A model generated the notes under the pieces. The model was not told where the DNA came from and did not search any database. It worked only from the letters and a program-made list of their open reading frames with translations. The translations under genes were made by a program, and so were the position numbers. A stretch of 64,000 nt of DNA, from NCBI RefSeq assembly GCF_002288635.1, contig NZ_NRSW01000001.1, positions 2,108,152 to 2,172,151 of the forward strand, written 5' to 3'. This document shows, in pieces, positions 44,866 to 52,606 of this stretch (position 1 is its first letter; every line of letters begins with the position of its first letter). This stretch comes from Mucilaginibacter sp. MD40 (lineage in GTDB: Bacteria; Bacteroidota; Bacteroidia; Sphingobacteriales; Sphingobacteriaceae).

Positions 44866-44898
44866 TTGGGCTTCTGCCCAATAATTTTCCTAATTTTG
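44866..44898 (+). promoter_or_regulatory. Promoter and inverted repeat before the cystathionine synthase gene
   Basis: TTGGGC-TTCT-GCCCAA (44866-44881) is a perfect inverted repeat, followed at 44891-44898 by the -7 box TAATTTTG. TTG at 44866 could act as -33 (22 bases apart). The repeat lies where a repressor would bind; it might also be a weak terminator of the SDR gene. Confidence 0.5.
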
Positions 44899-44945
44899 TA
44901 TACTATCCAATTAAATATACAGGATAAGTAGACAATTAGCGTAAT

Positions 44946-46307
44946 ATGTGGTATAACAACATACTGGAAACTATTGGCCACACGCCAATGGTAAAGCTCA
45001 ATAAAATAGTAAAAGATATCCCGGCAACAGTTTTGGCCAAAATAGAAACCACCAACCCGGGTAACTCCATAAAAGACCGTATGGCCCTAAAAATGATTGA
45101 GGATGCCGAAAAAAGCGGTAAGCTTAAACCGGGCGGTACTATTATTGAAGGTACATCGGGCAATACCGGTATGGGGCTGGCCATTGCGGCGGTAATTAAA
45201 GGTTACAAATGTATCTTCACCAGTACCGATAAGCAATCAAAAGAAAAGTTTGATGCCCTGCGCGCTTTTGGCGCTGAGGTAATTGTTTGCCCCACCAACG
45301 TAGAACCGGAAGACCCAAGATCATATTATTCCGTATCATCACGCCTGGAGCGTGAGGTGCCCAACTCATGGAAACCTAACCAGTACGATAACCTGTCCAA
45401 CTCACAGGCGCACTACGAGCAAACCGGCCCGGAGATTTGGGAGCAAACCGAAGGCAAAATTACCCACCTGGTGGTGGGTGTAGGTACAGGCGGTACCATA
45501 TCAGGTACGGCACGTTACCTTAAAGAGCAAAACCCGAACATACAGGTATTGGGTATTGATACCTACGGTTCCGTATTTAAAAAATACAAGGAAACCGGCA
45601 TATTTGATAAGGATGAGATATATCCTTACATCACCGAGGGTATAGGTGAAGACTTTTTACCGCAGAACGTAGACTTTAGCCTGATAGATTACTTTGAAAA
45701 AGTAAGCGATGAGGATGCCGCCCTCATGACGCGCGAAATTGCCCGTAAAGAAGGTATTTTCGCAGGTAACTCTACCGGTGCCGCTGTAGCGGGTACGCTG
45801 CAAATGAAAGACCGTTTTAAAGAAGGTGACGTAGTAGTGATCATTTTCCCAGACCACGGTACACGTTACCTGGGCAAAATGTATAACGATGACTGGCTGC
45901 GCGATCGTGGCTTCCTGAAAGATGGTAAGCTGACCGCAAAAGATATCATCGCCAAAAAAGAAAGCACGGAGATTATCACCATAGATTGCGAAAAAACTGT
46001 TCTGGAAGCTATTAACGTAATTAAATCGCTTAACATCAGTCAGATACCGGTTACCCAGCAGGGGATGGTCATTGGCAAGATCACGGAAAGTGACATCCTG
46101 GATTCGCTGATGGAAAACCCCGGCATTAAATCTCAGGCGGTTAAAAGCATATCTACCGCGCCATTCCCTTTTATTGATCTTAATACGTCTATTGATAAGA
46201 TCTCCGGGATGATCAACAAGGACAACATCGCGGTTTTGGTTGAAGACGAGCAGGGGAAGATAGAGATCATTACGCAGTACGATATCATTAACGCGATATC
46301 TGCTTAA
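44946..46307 (+). CDS. Cystathionine beta-synthase (PLP domain plus CBS pair)
   Basis: Joins homocysteine and serine (or makes cysteine) with PLP. The PLP Lys is K43 in TNPGNSIKDRM; the Asn/Ser loop is GTSGNTGMGLA, and the phosphate loop is GVGTGGTISG. A C-terminal pair of CBS domains (about 340-450: ITIDCEKTVLEAINVIK to VLVEDEQGKIEIIT) probably senses an adenylate. The 453-residue architecture is that of eukaryotic-like CBS and actinobacterial Cbs; cysteine synthase proper lacks the CBS pair. An operator-like repeat lies upstream. Confidence 0.93.
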   Translation: MWYNNILETIGHTPMVKLNKIVKDIPATVLAKIETTNPGNSIKDRMALKMIEDAEKSGKLKPGGTIIEGTSGNTGMGLAIAAVIKGYKCIFTSTDKQSKEKFDALRAFGAEVIVCPTNVEPEDPRSYYSVSSRLEREVPNSWKPNQYDNLSNSQAHYEQTGPEIWEQTEGKITHLVVGVGTGGTISGTARYLKEQNPNIQVLGIDTYGSVFKKYKETGIFDKDEIYPYITEGIGEDFLPQNVDFSLIDYFEKVSDEDAALMTREIARKEGIFAGNSTGAAVAGTLQMKDRFKEGDVVVIIFPDHGTRYLGKMYNDDWLRDRGFLKDGKLTAKDIIAKKESTEIITIDCEKTVLEAINVIKSLNISQIPVTQQGMVIGKITESDILDSLMENPGIKSQAVKSISTAPFPFIDLNTSIDKISGMINKDNIAVLVEDEQGKIEIITQYDIINAISA

Positions 46308-46331
46308 GCCTCTAATCCCACTAAAAATAAG

Positions 46332-46360
46332 AAAGCCATCCGTCAATCACGGATGGCTTT
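46332..46360. terminator. Two-way terminator
   Basis: Stem AAAGCCATCCG / CGGATGGCTTT between the convergent CBS gene and DUF2807 copy 2, with A-rich and T-rich flanks so it can act both ways. Confidence 0.88.
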
Positions 46361-46394
46361 TCTGTTGATATATGTTGAACTTTAAAAGTGTTGC

Positions 46395-47003
46395 TTAGAG
46401 TACGGCTAATTCAGCATCATTAGCCTTTACAAATTTGTTGGTGATGGTTTTGTTAGCGTTACCGGCAACCAGGTTGGTTTGGTTTACGGTGGCAGACTGG
46501 TCGTGTTTCAGGTCATACTCATTCACCACACCGCTGATGTTGGCTTTAGCGCGGTCGTTCACGTTGATGCTGGCTTTAAAAGCATCCAGTTTAAGGTCGG
46601 CAGTAGCGTTGTTGTTCAGCGTAACGTTCAGGTCGATTTTTGAAAGGTCGCCGAATGATTTAACAGAAGCGTTATCATAAGCGGTTATGCTGCGCAGGTC
46701 ATTAGCGGTAACCCAAACTACCAGTTTCTGGTCGGCATATGAAGAGATACGCAGTACGCCATTCTGGCTTTGTACCAAAGCGTTTTCCGCATAATATTTA
46801 TTATAAACCTTTACCTGGTCGGCGCTGCCATCAGATACATACAGTTCTACATTTCCGTGCAGCTCAATTTTGTTGATCTTGCTTACATTAGTTAGGGTAG
46901 TGCTGTTTTCGTTGTTGTTGTTGTTATCGGTTGCAAAGGCGGTTGTTACGGTACCTACGGCTAAAGTTACGATAGTGGCTATGGTTAAAAATTGAGTTTT
47001 CAT
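46395..47003 (-). CDS. DUF2807 (GIN domain) exported protein, copy 2
   Basis: 202 residues; signal peptide (about 1-24, cut near AFA-TDN) and a DUF2807 domain. Paralogue of 37544-38146: long stretches are the same (KVYNKYYAENALVQSQNGVL, then RISSYADQKLVVWVTANDLR), as is the 23-base leader. It is inverted relative to copy 1 and lies 8.9 kb from it. A short Asn run (DNNNNNENS) follows the signal peptide. Role unknown. Confidence 0.88.
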   Translation of the reverse strand: MKTQFLTIATIVTLAVGTVTTAFATDNNNNNENSTTLTNVSKINKIELHGNVELYVSDGSADQVKVYNKYYAENALVQSQNGVLRISSYADQKLVVWVTANDLRSITAYDNASVKSFGDLSKIDLNVTLNNNATADLKLDAFKASINVNDRAKANISGVVNEYDLKHDQSATVNQTNLVAGNANKTITNKFVKANDAELAVL

Positions 47004-47026
47004 GACTTTTAATATTTTGATTGTGA
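47004..47026 (-). promoter_or_regulatory. Leader shared by two DUF2807 genes, copy 2
   Basis: Counterpart of 37521-37543; 21 of 23 bases are the same on the coding strand. In the gap beyond, to 47319, I see no gene. Confidence 0.65.
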
Positions 47027-47319
47027 GTATTTTAATTATTTCTTGTTGTTAATTACACTCATAAGACGATACCGCTTTAAAAACGTTACAGCGCTTTTAG
47101 CTCAAATAGATGTATGGGGCAATTGTGTCGGTAAACGGGTGTTTTGCATCGGTGAAAGCAGAGGAAATTTTTATGCGAAAGGAATGAAATCGCGAATGTT
47201 ACGGTGTTTGAAGGTCTTTATACATCCATTTTTGCGGAAACCATTTATACTACACTGTAAACAGGTAAAGTAATTAATAACGGTAATGCTTGGTAGGTTA
47301 TCGTAATCGCCGAATACAC

Positions 47320-47327
47320 TATATTTG
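47320..47327 (+). promoter_or_regulatory. Bacteroidota -7 box before the M20 dipeptidase gene
   Basis: TATATTTG, 18 bases before the start codon. The -33 box is not evident. Confidence 0.4.
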
Positions 47328-47344
47328 CTGCAAACCTTTTGTTT

Positions 47345-48715
47345 ATGCAAACGATAAAGCAATATATAGATGATAACAAACAGCGCATGCTCGATGAACT
47401 TTTTGAGCTGCTGCGCTTCCCCTCTGTAAGTGCCGACCCTAAGTATGCACCTGAAGTATTAAAAACGGCCGATTATGTGGCACAAAAGCTACGCGATGCA
47501 GGTGCGGATAACGTGGAAGTTTGCCAAACCGCGGGTTACCCCATTGTGTATGGCGAAAAGCTGATCGATCCGTCAAAGCCTACGGTATTGGTATATGGGC
47601 ATTATGATGTGCAGCCACCAGACCCATTAGAGCTGTGGCATACCCCACCGTTTGAACCTACCGTGCGTGATGGTAAAATTTACGCGCGTGGCGCCTGCGA
47701 TGATAAGGGCCAGTTTTACATGCACGTAAAAGCTTTTGAGCTGATGATGCAAACCGACGGCCTGCCCTGCAACGTAAAGTTTATGATTGAAGGGGAGGAG
47801 GAAGTAGGCTCAAATAACCTCGGTTTATTTGTTAAAGCCAATAGAGAACGTTTAAAAGCTGATGTGGTATTGATATCTGATACTTCGATGATCAGCATGG
47901 AGCATCCGTCACTGGAAACCGGTTTGCGTGGCTTATCCTACCTGGAGGTAGAGGTAACCGGCCCTAACCGCGACCTGCACTCGGGTGTTTACGGCGGCGC
48001 GGTGGCTAACCCGGCAACTATCCTGGCCAAAATGATCGCCTCGTTGCATGACGAGAATAACCATATCACTATCCCCGGTTTTTATGATGATGTAATTGAA
48101 CTAACACAGGCTGAACGCGACGCTCTGAATTCGGCCCCTTATAACGAAGACGAATATAAAAAGGACCTGGACGTACAGGAGCTTTGGGGAGAGAAGGGAT
48201 ACAGCACCTTTGAGCGCACCGGCACACGCCCAACGCTTGAAGTTAACGGCATATGGGGTGGTTATATTGGCGAAGGCGCCAAAACCGTTCTGCCGTCAAA
48301 AGCTAATGCTAAAATTTCCATGCGTTTGGTGCCTAACCAAACCAGCGAAAAAATTACGCAGTTATTTACAGATCATTTCCTGAAGATAGCGCCGCCATTC
48401 GTAAAGGTTAAAGTTACCCCGCACCACGGCGGCGAACCGGTGGTAACCCCAACCGACAGCGTGGCCTACCGCGCGGCGCAAAAGGCCATTGCAGAGGCTT
48501 TTGGCAAACAGCCTATCCCAACCCGTGGTGGCGGCAGCATACCAATTGTTGCTTTATTTGAAGCAGAATTAGGTATAAAAACGGTACTTATGGGTTTTGG
48601 CCTTGATAGCGATGCCCTGCATTCACCAAACGAGAAATACGATATATTCAACTACTACAAAGGGATTGAAACCATCCCGTTGTTTCATAAGTACTTTGCG
48701 GAGTTGAGTAAATAA
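47345..48715 (+). CDS. M20 family dipeptidase
   Basis: Zinc-dependent peptidase of 456 residues, of the cytosolic CNDP-like group. Metal-binding parts: VYGHYDVQPPDP (His, Asp), RGACDDKGQFYMHVKA (bridging Asp) and IEGEEEVGS (catalytic Glu and metal Glu). The lid domain follows at about 200-330 with DLHSGVYGG. C-terminal GGGSIPIVALFE and DALHSPNE complete the site. The ATG at 47345 is preferred to a TTG at 47339. Likely role: breakdown of dipeptides from the medium or wall turnover; the epimerase at 49435 could work on similar substrates. Confidence 0.94.
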   Translation: MQTIKQYIDDNKQRMLDELFELLRFPSVSADPKYAPEVLKTADYVAQKLRDAGADNVEVCQTAGYPIVYGEKLIDPSKPTVLVYGHYDVQPPDPLELWHTPPFEPTVRDGKIYARGACDDKGQFYMHVKAFELMMQTDGLPCNVKFMIEGEEEVGSNNLGLFVKANRERLKADVVLISDTSMISMEHPSLETGLRGLSYLEVEVTGPNRDLHSGVYGGAVANPATILAKMIASLHDENNHITIPGFYDDVIELTQAERDALNSAPYNEDEYKKDLDVQELWGEKGYSTFERTGTRPTLEVNGIWGGYIGEGAKTVLPSKANAKISMRLVPNQTSEKITQLFTDHFLKIAPPFVKVKVTPHHGGEPVVTPTDSVAYRAAQKAIAEAFGKQPIPTRGGGSIPIVALFEAELGIKTVLMGFGLDSDALHSPNEKYDIFNYYKGIETIPLFHKYFAELSK

Positions 48716-48727
48716 TATACTCCTAAC

Positions 48728-48764
48728 AAAAGCGATGCGATATTTCGCATCGCTTTTTTTTACT
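48728..48764 (+). terminator. Terminator of the M20 dipeptidase gene
   Basis: 13-base stem AAAAGCGATGCGA / TCGCATCGCTTTT with a 4-base loop and T8, 13 bases past the stop. Confidence 0.93.
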
Positions 48765-48772
48765 TAAAAACA

Positions 48773-48804
48773 TGTCATTGCGAGCACAGTGTGCAATCTC
48801 ATAG
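48773..48804. repeat. Intergenic repeat family A, half copy
   Basis: GTCATTGCGAGCACAGTGTG followed by CAATCTCATAG: one arm of family A without its partner. Confidence 0.65.
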
Positions 48805-48852
48805 ATAGTTCTTCGTTAGGAATGGCAGTGTAGCAGTTGCTCGTTTGTGGAT

Positions 48853-49328
48853 GTTACTTTCTTTTTTTCCGCAAAAAAGAAAGTAACCAAAGAAAAAACT
48901 CGCGACTTGGTAACGCGCTACAATGGTTGTGCTTTAGCAATGCCTGTACTATCCGCACGTTACACTATGTCGCAATTTCGGATGTGTTAGGTTCGTTGTT
49001 ACACTGTATTCATCTTGTCATGCTGAGGAACGAAGCATCTGATCTACGACATGCACATCACGTACTTAGATTCTGAGCGAAAGCGAAGAATGACAAGGTG
49101 TTCTCTCCCGTCAGCAAAAAGCTTAGGGCAAAAGCGGCAGAAAATGATGGGTCTGTGCGGTTGAAAGGGCATTGTGAAATCTATTACAGAGCAATGGCCT
49201 TAGTGTATGGAGTAAGAGATTTTCAGCCCGTGGTTCTGTCCGCTTTGCCGGGCAAAGGCCTTGTGCGGCAGAGAAGCCTCTTTGCTGACTTGATTTTTTG
49301 GTTACTTTTTGATCAAGCAAAAAGTAAC
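48853..49328. mobile_element. MITE-like element with hairpin ends
   Basis: The left end is the hairpin GTTACTTTCTTTTTT / AAAAAAGAAAGTAAC (48853-48887), then CCAAAGAAAAAACTC. The right end, read on the other strand, is the hairpin GTTACTTTTTG / CAAAAAGTAAC (49301-49328), then CCAAAAAATCAAGTC. So the two ends are inverted homologues about 476 bases apart. I see no transposase; open frames inside (48837-49076 and 49098-49400) have no coding character. A family B repeat sits inside at 49014-49097. This looks like a non-autonomous element or fused pair of such hairpins; target duplications could not be assigned. Confidence 0.6.
49014..49097. repeat. Intergenic repeat family B, copy 2
   Basis: Ends CTTGTCATGCTGAGGAACGA and CGAAAGCGAAGAATGACAAG (49078-49097) are inverted copies. 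It is nested inside the larger element at 48853-49328. Confidence 0.78.
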
Positions 49329-49387
49329 AGCCCTCCGCGGCTATTGAGCGGACTATCGTTAATTCTCAGCACAGCCTTATCATGTGG

Positions 49388-49407
49388 GATGCCGAAATAG
49401 ATTCGGC
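49388..49407. repeat. Intergenic repeat family D, half copy
   Basis: GATGCCGAAATAGATTCGGC matches the right arm of 27985-28068. The gap 49329-49434 holds nothing else that I can name. Confidence 0.5.
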
Positions 49408-49434
49408 GTTAGGTGCTCATTACAGCTTTATATG

Positions 49435-50541
49435 CTAAACAATAAACCTTTCACACCCTTCCAAAAACTCTTCATTCGCATCAGCCCCAATCCCCGGCGC
49501 ATCGCTGATGTTGAGCTTGTAACCATCATAGGTTACGCCGCCAACGCAAGGGTCTTGCAGGTGACCTAACATACAGGTATCCATATCATAAAATTTGATG
49601 TTGGGGCTGTCATATACAAAGTGCAGTTTACAGCTTAGCGCAATACGACTTTCCAGCATGCCCCCCATCATACAAGGGATGTTATGTGCTGCTGCTACGT
49701 CATGTATCTTTTTCGCCTCATGTATACCGCCGGACTTGGCCATTTTTATATTGATGTAATGGCAACTTCCGCTGTCTATTTGCTTACGTGCGTCGTGGTG
49801 GTTGTATACGCTTTCGTCGGCCATTATTTTAACCGGCGACAGGCGCATCAGCGCGGGTAGCTTATCATCATACCAGGTGCGCATGGGCTGTTCGCAAAAT
49901 TCTATGTCGTGCTCGGCTATGGCTTGCAGGGCAAAAACAGCCTCGTCGAAAGTCCAGCCCTGGTTGGCATCCACACGGATCTTCATATAAGCACCAACAG
50001 CTTCTCTGATGGCTTTTATTCGCTCGGTATCCGTTTGGGCATTTTTACCGAGTTTAACTTTCAATATTTTGGCGCCGTTTGCTTTAAATGCTGATGCCTG
50101 CCTGGCCATATCCTCCGGCGTGGATATACCAATGGTAATATCACTCTCTACCTCGCGCTTTTCGCCTCCCAGAAACTTGTATAAAGGCAAACCGGCATGT
50201 TTGGCCGCTATGTCATATAAAGCCATATCAAACGCGCTTTTAATAGTGGTATTGCCGGCGGTAAAGCTATGCAACTCCTGTAGCCTGGCCTCTATATCCA
50301 AAGCGTTTTTACCTTTCCATAACTGCGCGAAATCTTTTGCCATCACCAGGCAAGTATCCTGCGTTTCGCCAACGATCATGGGGAAGGCCGAGCATTCGCC
50401 CACACCATAAAAACCGGCATTGGTATGCACACGGATAAAAACATTTTGCGCGTGGGCCATAGTGCCGGTAGCTATAGTAAAGGGTACCATAGGTATGCAA
50501 AAGCGATAAATATCTACAGCGGTAATGGTGGGGTGGGTCAT
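49435..50541 (-). CDS. L-Ala-D/L-Glu (dipeptide) epimerase
   Basis: Enolase-superfamily epimerase that inverts Glu in muropeptide-derived dipeptides so they can be reused. 368 residues with the muconate-lactonizing subgroup signature: acid/base pair K-x-K in ILKVKLGKN, metal ligands Asp in RVDANQGW, Glu in CEQPM and Asp in MADESV, and the second base Lys in INIKMAKSGG. The DxD motif near the C-terminus (FYDMDTCMLG) that grips the dipeptide N-terminus supports the dipeptide epimerase call. The preference for Ala-Glu or another dipeptide cannot be told by eye. Confidence 0.92.
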   Translation of the reverse strand: MTHPTITAVDIYRFCIPMVPFTIATGTMAHAQNVFIRVHTNAGFYGVGECSAFPMIVGETQDTCLVMAKDFAQLWKGKNALDIEARLQELHSFTAGNTTIKSAFDMALYDIAAKHAGLPLYKFLGGEKREVESDITIGISTPEDMARQASAFKANGAKILKVKLGKNAQTDTERIKAIREAVGAYMKIRVDANQGWTFDEAVFALQAIAEHDIEFCEQPMRTWYDDKLPALMRLSPVKIMADESVYNHHDARKQIDSGSCHYINIKMAKSGGIHEAKKIHDVAAAHNIPCMMGGMLESRIALSCKLHFVYDSPNIKFYDMDTCMLGHLQDPCVGGVTYDGYKLNISDAPGIGADANEEFLEGCERFIV

Positions 50542-50697
50542 GCTTATACAGTGTGTATTGCCCCTAATTTCACAATTTATTCTTTTAAAACAGTAATAAT
50601 TAAGTTTTCACTGTTTTTAAATTGTAATGACTTGTGTAAGTTAGCGTAGGTGAAACCTGCCCTGCTTAACAGCCTTAAACCGTACAACATCATTATC

Positions 50698-51552
50698 ATG
50701 AATAAACTATTTTTATTGGTACTCTTGTTTTTGTGTGCCTGCCGGCATCCGGCCGAAAAAGTATCTTACCCAACCCGCGATTACCTGGTAGTGGGCAAAA
50801 TGATGGATACTATTAAACCGCCTTACATTGTTGATGCCTCGGCGGGTAAAAAGCATGTGGTGTTAATAGGTTGCGATCATAACCGCGATCCGAAGCATCC
50901 GCAGTTCGCTTTAATTGAACAATATTTTAAAAAGCTTAAACCCCAGATCGCCTTTAATGAGGGCGGCCAGCTGGCCGATACTTCTATCAGCAGTTTCCGG
51001 GATGGTATAATTAAGCATGGGGAGAGCGGGGCATTAAAATACCTGAGCGATCGGTCGCATATAAAAATGATGGATGGCGACATGGCCGACAGCGCGGAGT
51101 TTGGCGCCATGCTGAAGAAGTATCCAAAAGATAAGCTGTTCTTGTACTATGTGATGGAAAGGATGGTTATCCCTTATGTTAATGGTGCTTATGGCAAAAT
51201 TCCTTTTGAAGCCTTTTATACAAAATCGGTAAAGCCCTGGTTTGTAGAGCCAGGTTTTCCACTTAATTTCCAGGAACAACGTTACGGTTACTTTACCAAC
51301 CTTTATCGTAAATATGTAGGCACTGATTTTAAGCCTGTTATCACTAATGATATTGAGCGGTTTGATTACCTGAATAGCAACTGCGAGTTTTGTGCTATAG
51401 GCAGGGCATCTAAAATGGTGCGCGATAGTACGCTGCTCAGTAAAATAGATAAGGCTTTAAATACAAACGACCGGATCATGATAACTTTTGGCCAGGGCCA
51501 TGCACTTGCCATTGAACCCGCATTAAGCCAAATAGTAGCCAAACACCATTAA
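50698..51552 (+). CDS. TIKI/TraB-like lipoprotein
   Basis: 284-residue lipoprotein (signal with LFLCAC, Cys near 15). No close family comes to mind, but three conserved spots of the TIKI/TraB/GumN superfamily can be seen in order: GxxH near the start (VVLIGCDHNRDP), a Glu in IAFNEGGQ, and a second GxxH at the end (MITFGQGHALAIEP). Members include metal-dependent peptidases (Tiki), erythromycin esterases and pheromone shutdown proteins. A periplasmic or surface hydrolase is therefore my best guess. The ATG at 50698 gives the lipoprotein start; 50650 would add 16 residues of no signal character. Confidence 0.7.
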   Translation: MNKLFLLVLLFLCACRHPAEKVSYPTRDYLVVGKMMDTIKPPYIVDASAGKKHVVLIGCDHNRDPKHPQFALIEQYFKKLKPQIAFNEGGQLADTSISSFRDGIIKHGESGALKYLSDRSHIKMMDGDMADSAEFGAMLKKYPKDKLFLYYVMERMVIPYVNGAYGKIPFEAFYTKSVKPWFVEPGFPLNFQEQRYGYFTNLYRKYVGTDFKPVITNDIERFDYLNSNCEFCAIGRASKMVRDSTLLSKIDKALNTNDRIMITFGQGHALAIEPALSQIVAKHH

Positions 51553-51576
51553 AAAGAATTATAGCTTGTAGGCGAA

Positions 51577-51607
51577 TTTGCATCTCAACACATTTACTGT
51601 ATATTTG
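51577..51607 (+). promoter_or_regulatory. Promoter of the DUF4290-murA unit
   Basis: TTTG (51577-51580), 19 bases, TATATTTG (51600-51607): a full Bacteroidota consensus match. The start codon follows at 51716 after a leader of about 100 bases. Confidence 0.8.
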
Positions 51608-51715
51608 CGTTACTACAAAGTATTCCATTTTAGTTCTCCGGTTTCCGCTTTCAGTCTGTGAAACCGTCCATGAGCTAAAAAACATTTCACGAACTTATTT
51701 AATAGAAAAATATAC

Positions 51716-52453
51716 ATGGCATTAACCAATTTGCCTGGTCCGTTTGATTATAACTCAACCAGGAGCAAACTTTTACTTACAGAATACGGCCGCAATGTGC
51801 AAAACATGGTGAAATACATTGTTGCGCTGCCAACCAAAGAAGAACGTAACCGCTACGCGCAGGTCGTTATCGACCTGATGGGTTTCCTTAACCCTCACCT
51901 GCGTGATGTGGCCGATTTTAAACACAAACTTTGGGACCACCTGCACATTATCTCCGGCTTCCAGTTAGATGTTGATTCGCCGTACCCAAAACCAACGGAA
52001 GAGGCTATACATATTAAACCGGAGCCTTTAAAATATCCCAACCAGCGCATCAGGTCCCGCCATTATGGTAAAACCATTGAGCTGATGATACAAAAGGCTA
52101 AAACCATTGAGGAACCCGAGCGTAAGCGCCACATGGTACAAGCCATAGCCAACTTCATGAAAATGGCTTACGTGCAGTGGAATAAGGATTCTGTTGCAGA
52201 TGAGATCATCCTGAATGATCTATACTCGTTATCAAACGGCGAACTAAAATTGGAAGAGAACGTTAACCTTAATAAGGTAGAGTTCCGTACCAATAACAAC
52301 AATAATAACAATAACAACAATCGCGGCCGTCAGAACAATCAAAATAACCGCGGCGGTGGCGCTGGTGGCGGTCGCCAGAACAATAACAACCAAAACCGTA
52401 ACAACAACCAAAATAACCGCAACCGCAATAACGGAGGAGCGAAAAAATATTAA
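51716..52453 (+). CDS. DUF4290 protein with Asn/Arg/Gly-rich tail
   Basis: 245 residues. The first 185 form the helical DUF4290 domain that is found only in Bacteroidota and nearly always next to murA; function unknown. The last 55 residues are very low in complexity: an Asn run at 192-201, then RGRQNNQNNRGGGAGGG and QNRNNNQNNRNRN. Arg-Gly and Asn-rich tails of this kind bind RNA or phase-separate in many proteins; here that is inference. The tail is coded by AAC/AAT and CGC repeats that could vary in length between strains. Confidence 0.9.
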   Translation: MALTNLPGPFDYNSTRSKLLLTEYGRNVQNMVKYIVALPTKEERNRYAQVVIDLMGFLNPHLRDVADFKHKLWDHLHIISGFQLDVDSPYPKPTEEAIHIKPEPLKYPNQRIRSRHYGKTIELMIQKAKTIEEPERKRHMVQAIANFMKMAYVQWNKDSVADEIILNDLYSLSNGELKLEENVNLNKVEFRTNNNNNNNNNNRGRQNNQNNRGGGAGGGRQNNNNQNRNNNQNNRNRNNGGAKKY

Positions 52454-52463
52454 TTGAACATGT

Positions 52464-52601
52464 GTTCATAGTTAATGGTTCATAGATCGTAGAAATGAGC
52501 CAGACTGCCTGCGGCATTGCAATTATTTTATAATCTTTGCGAGGTACTGATGTTTCGGCTTTCTGATCCGAACAATGAACTATGAACCATCAACCATTAA
52601 C
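52464..52601. repeat. Intergenic repeat family F, copy 2
   Basis: Arms GTTCATAGTTAATGGTTCAT (52464-52483) and AACAATGAACTATGAACCAT (52571-52590 and on) fill the gap between the DUF4290 stop and the murA start. The two arms start 11 bases past the stop and end 6 bases before the ATG. Confidence 0.78.
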
Positions 52602-52606
52602 TAAAG

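Noticed and set aside
48837..49400. Two open frames of 79 and 100 codons in the long gap after the dipeptidase gene
   Set aside because: They run through hairpins and repeat family B, have no family resemblance and odd composition; they are frames across a repeat element.
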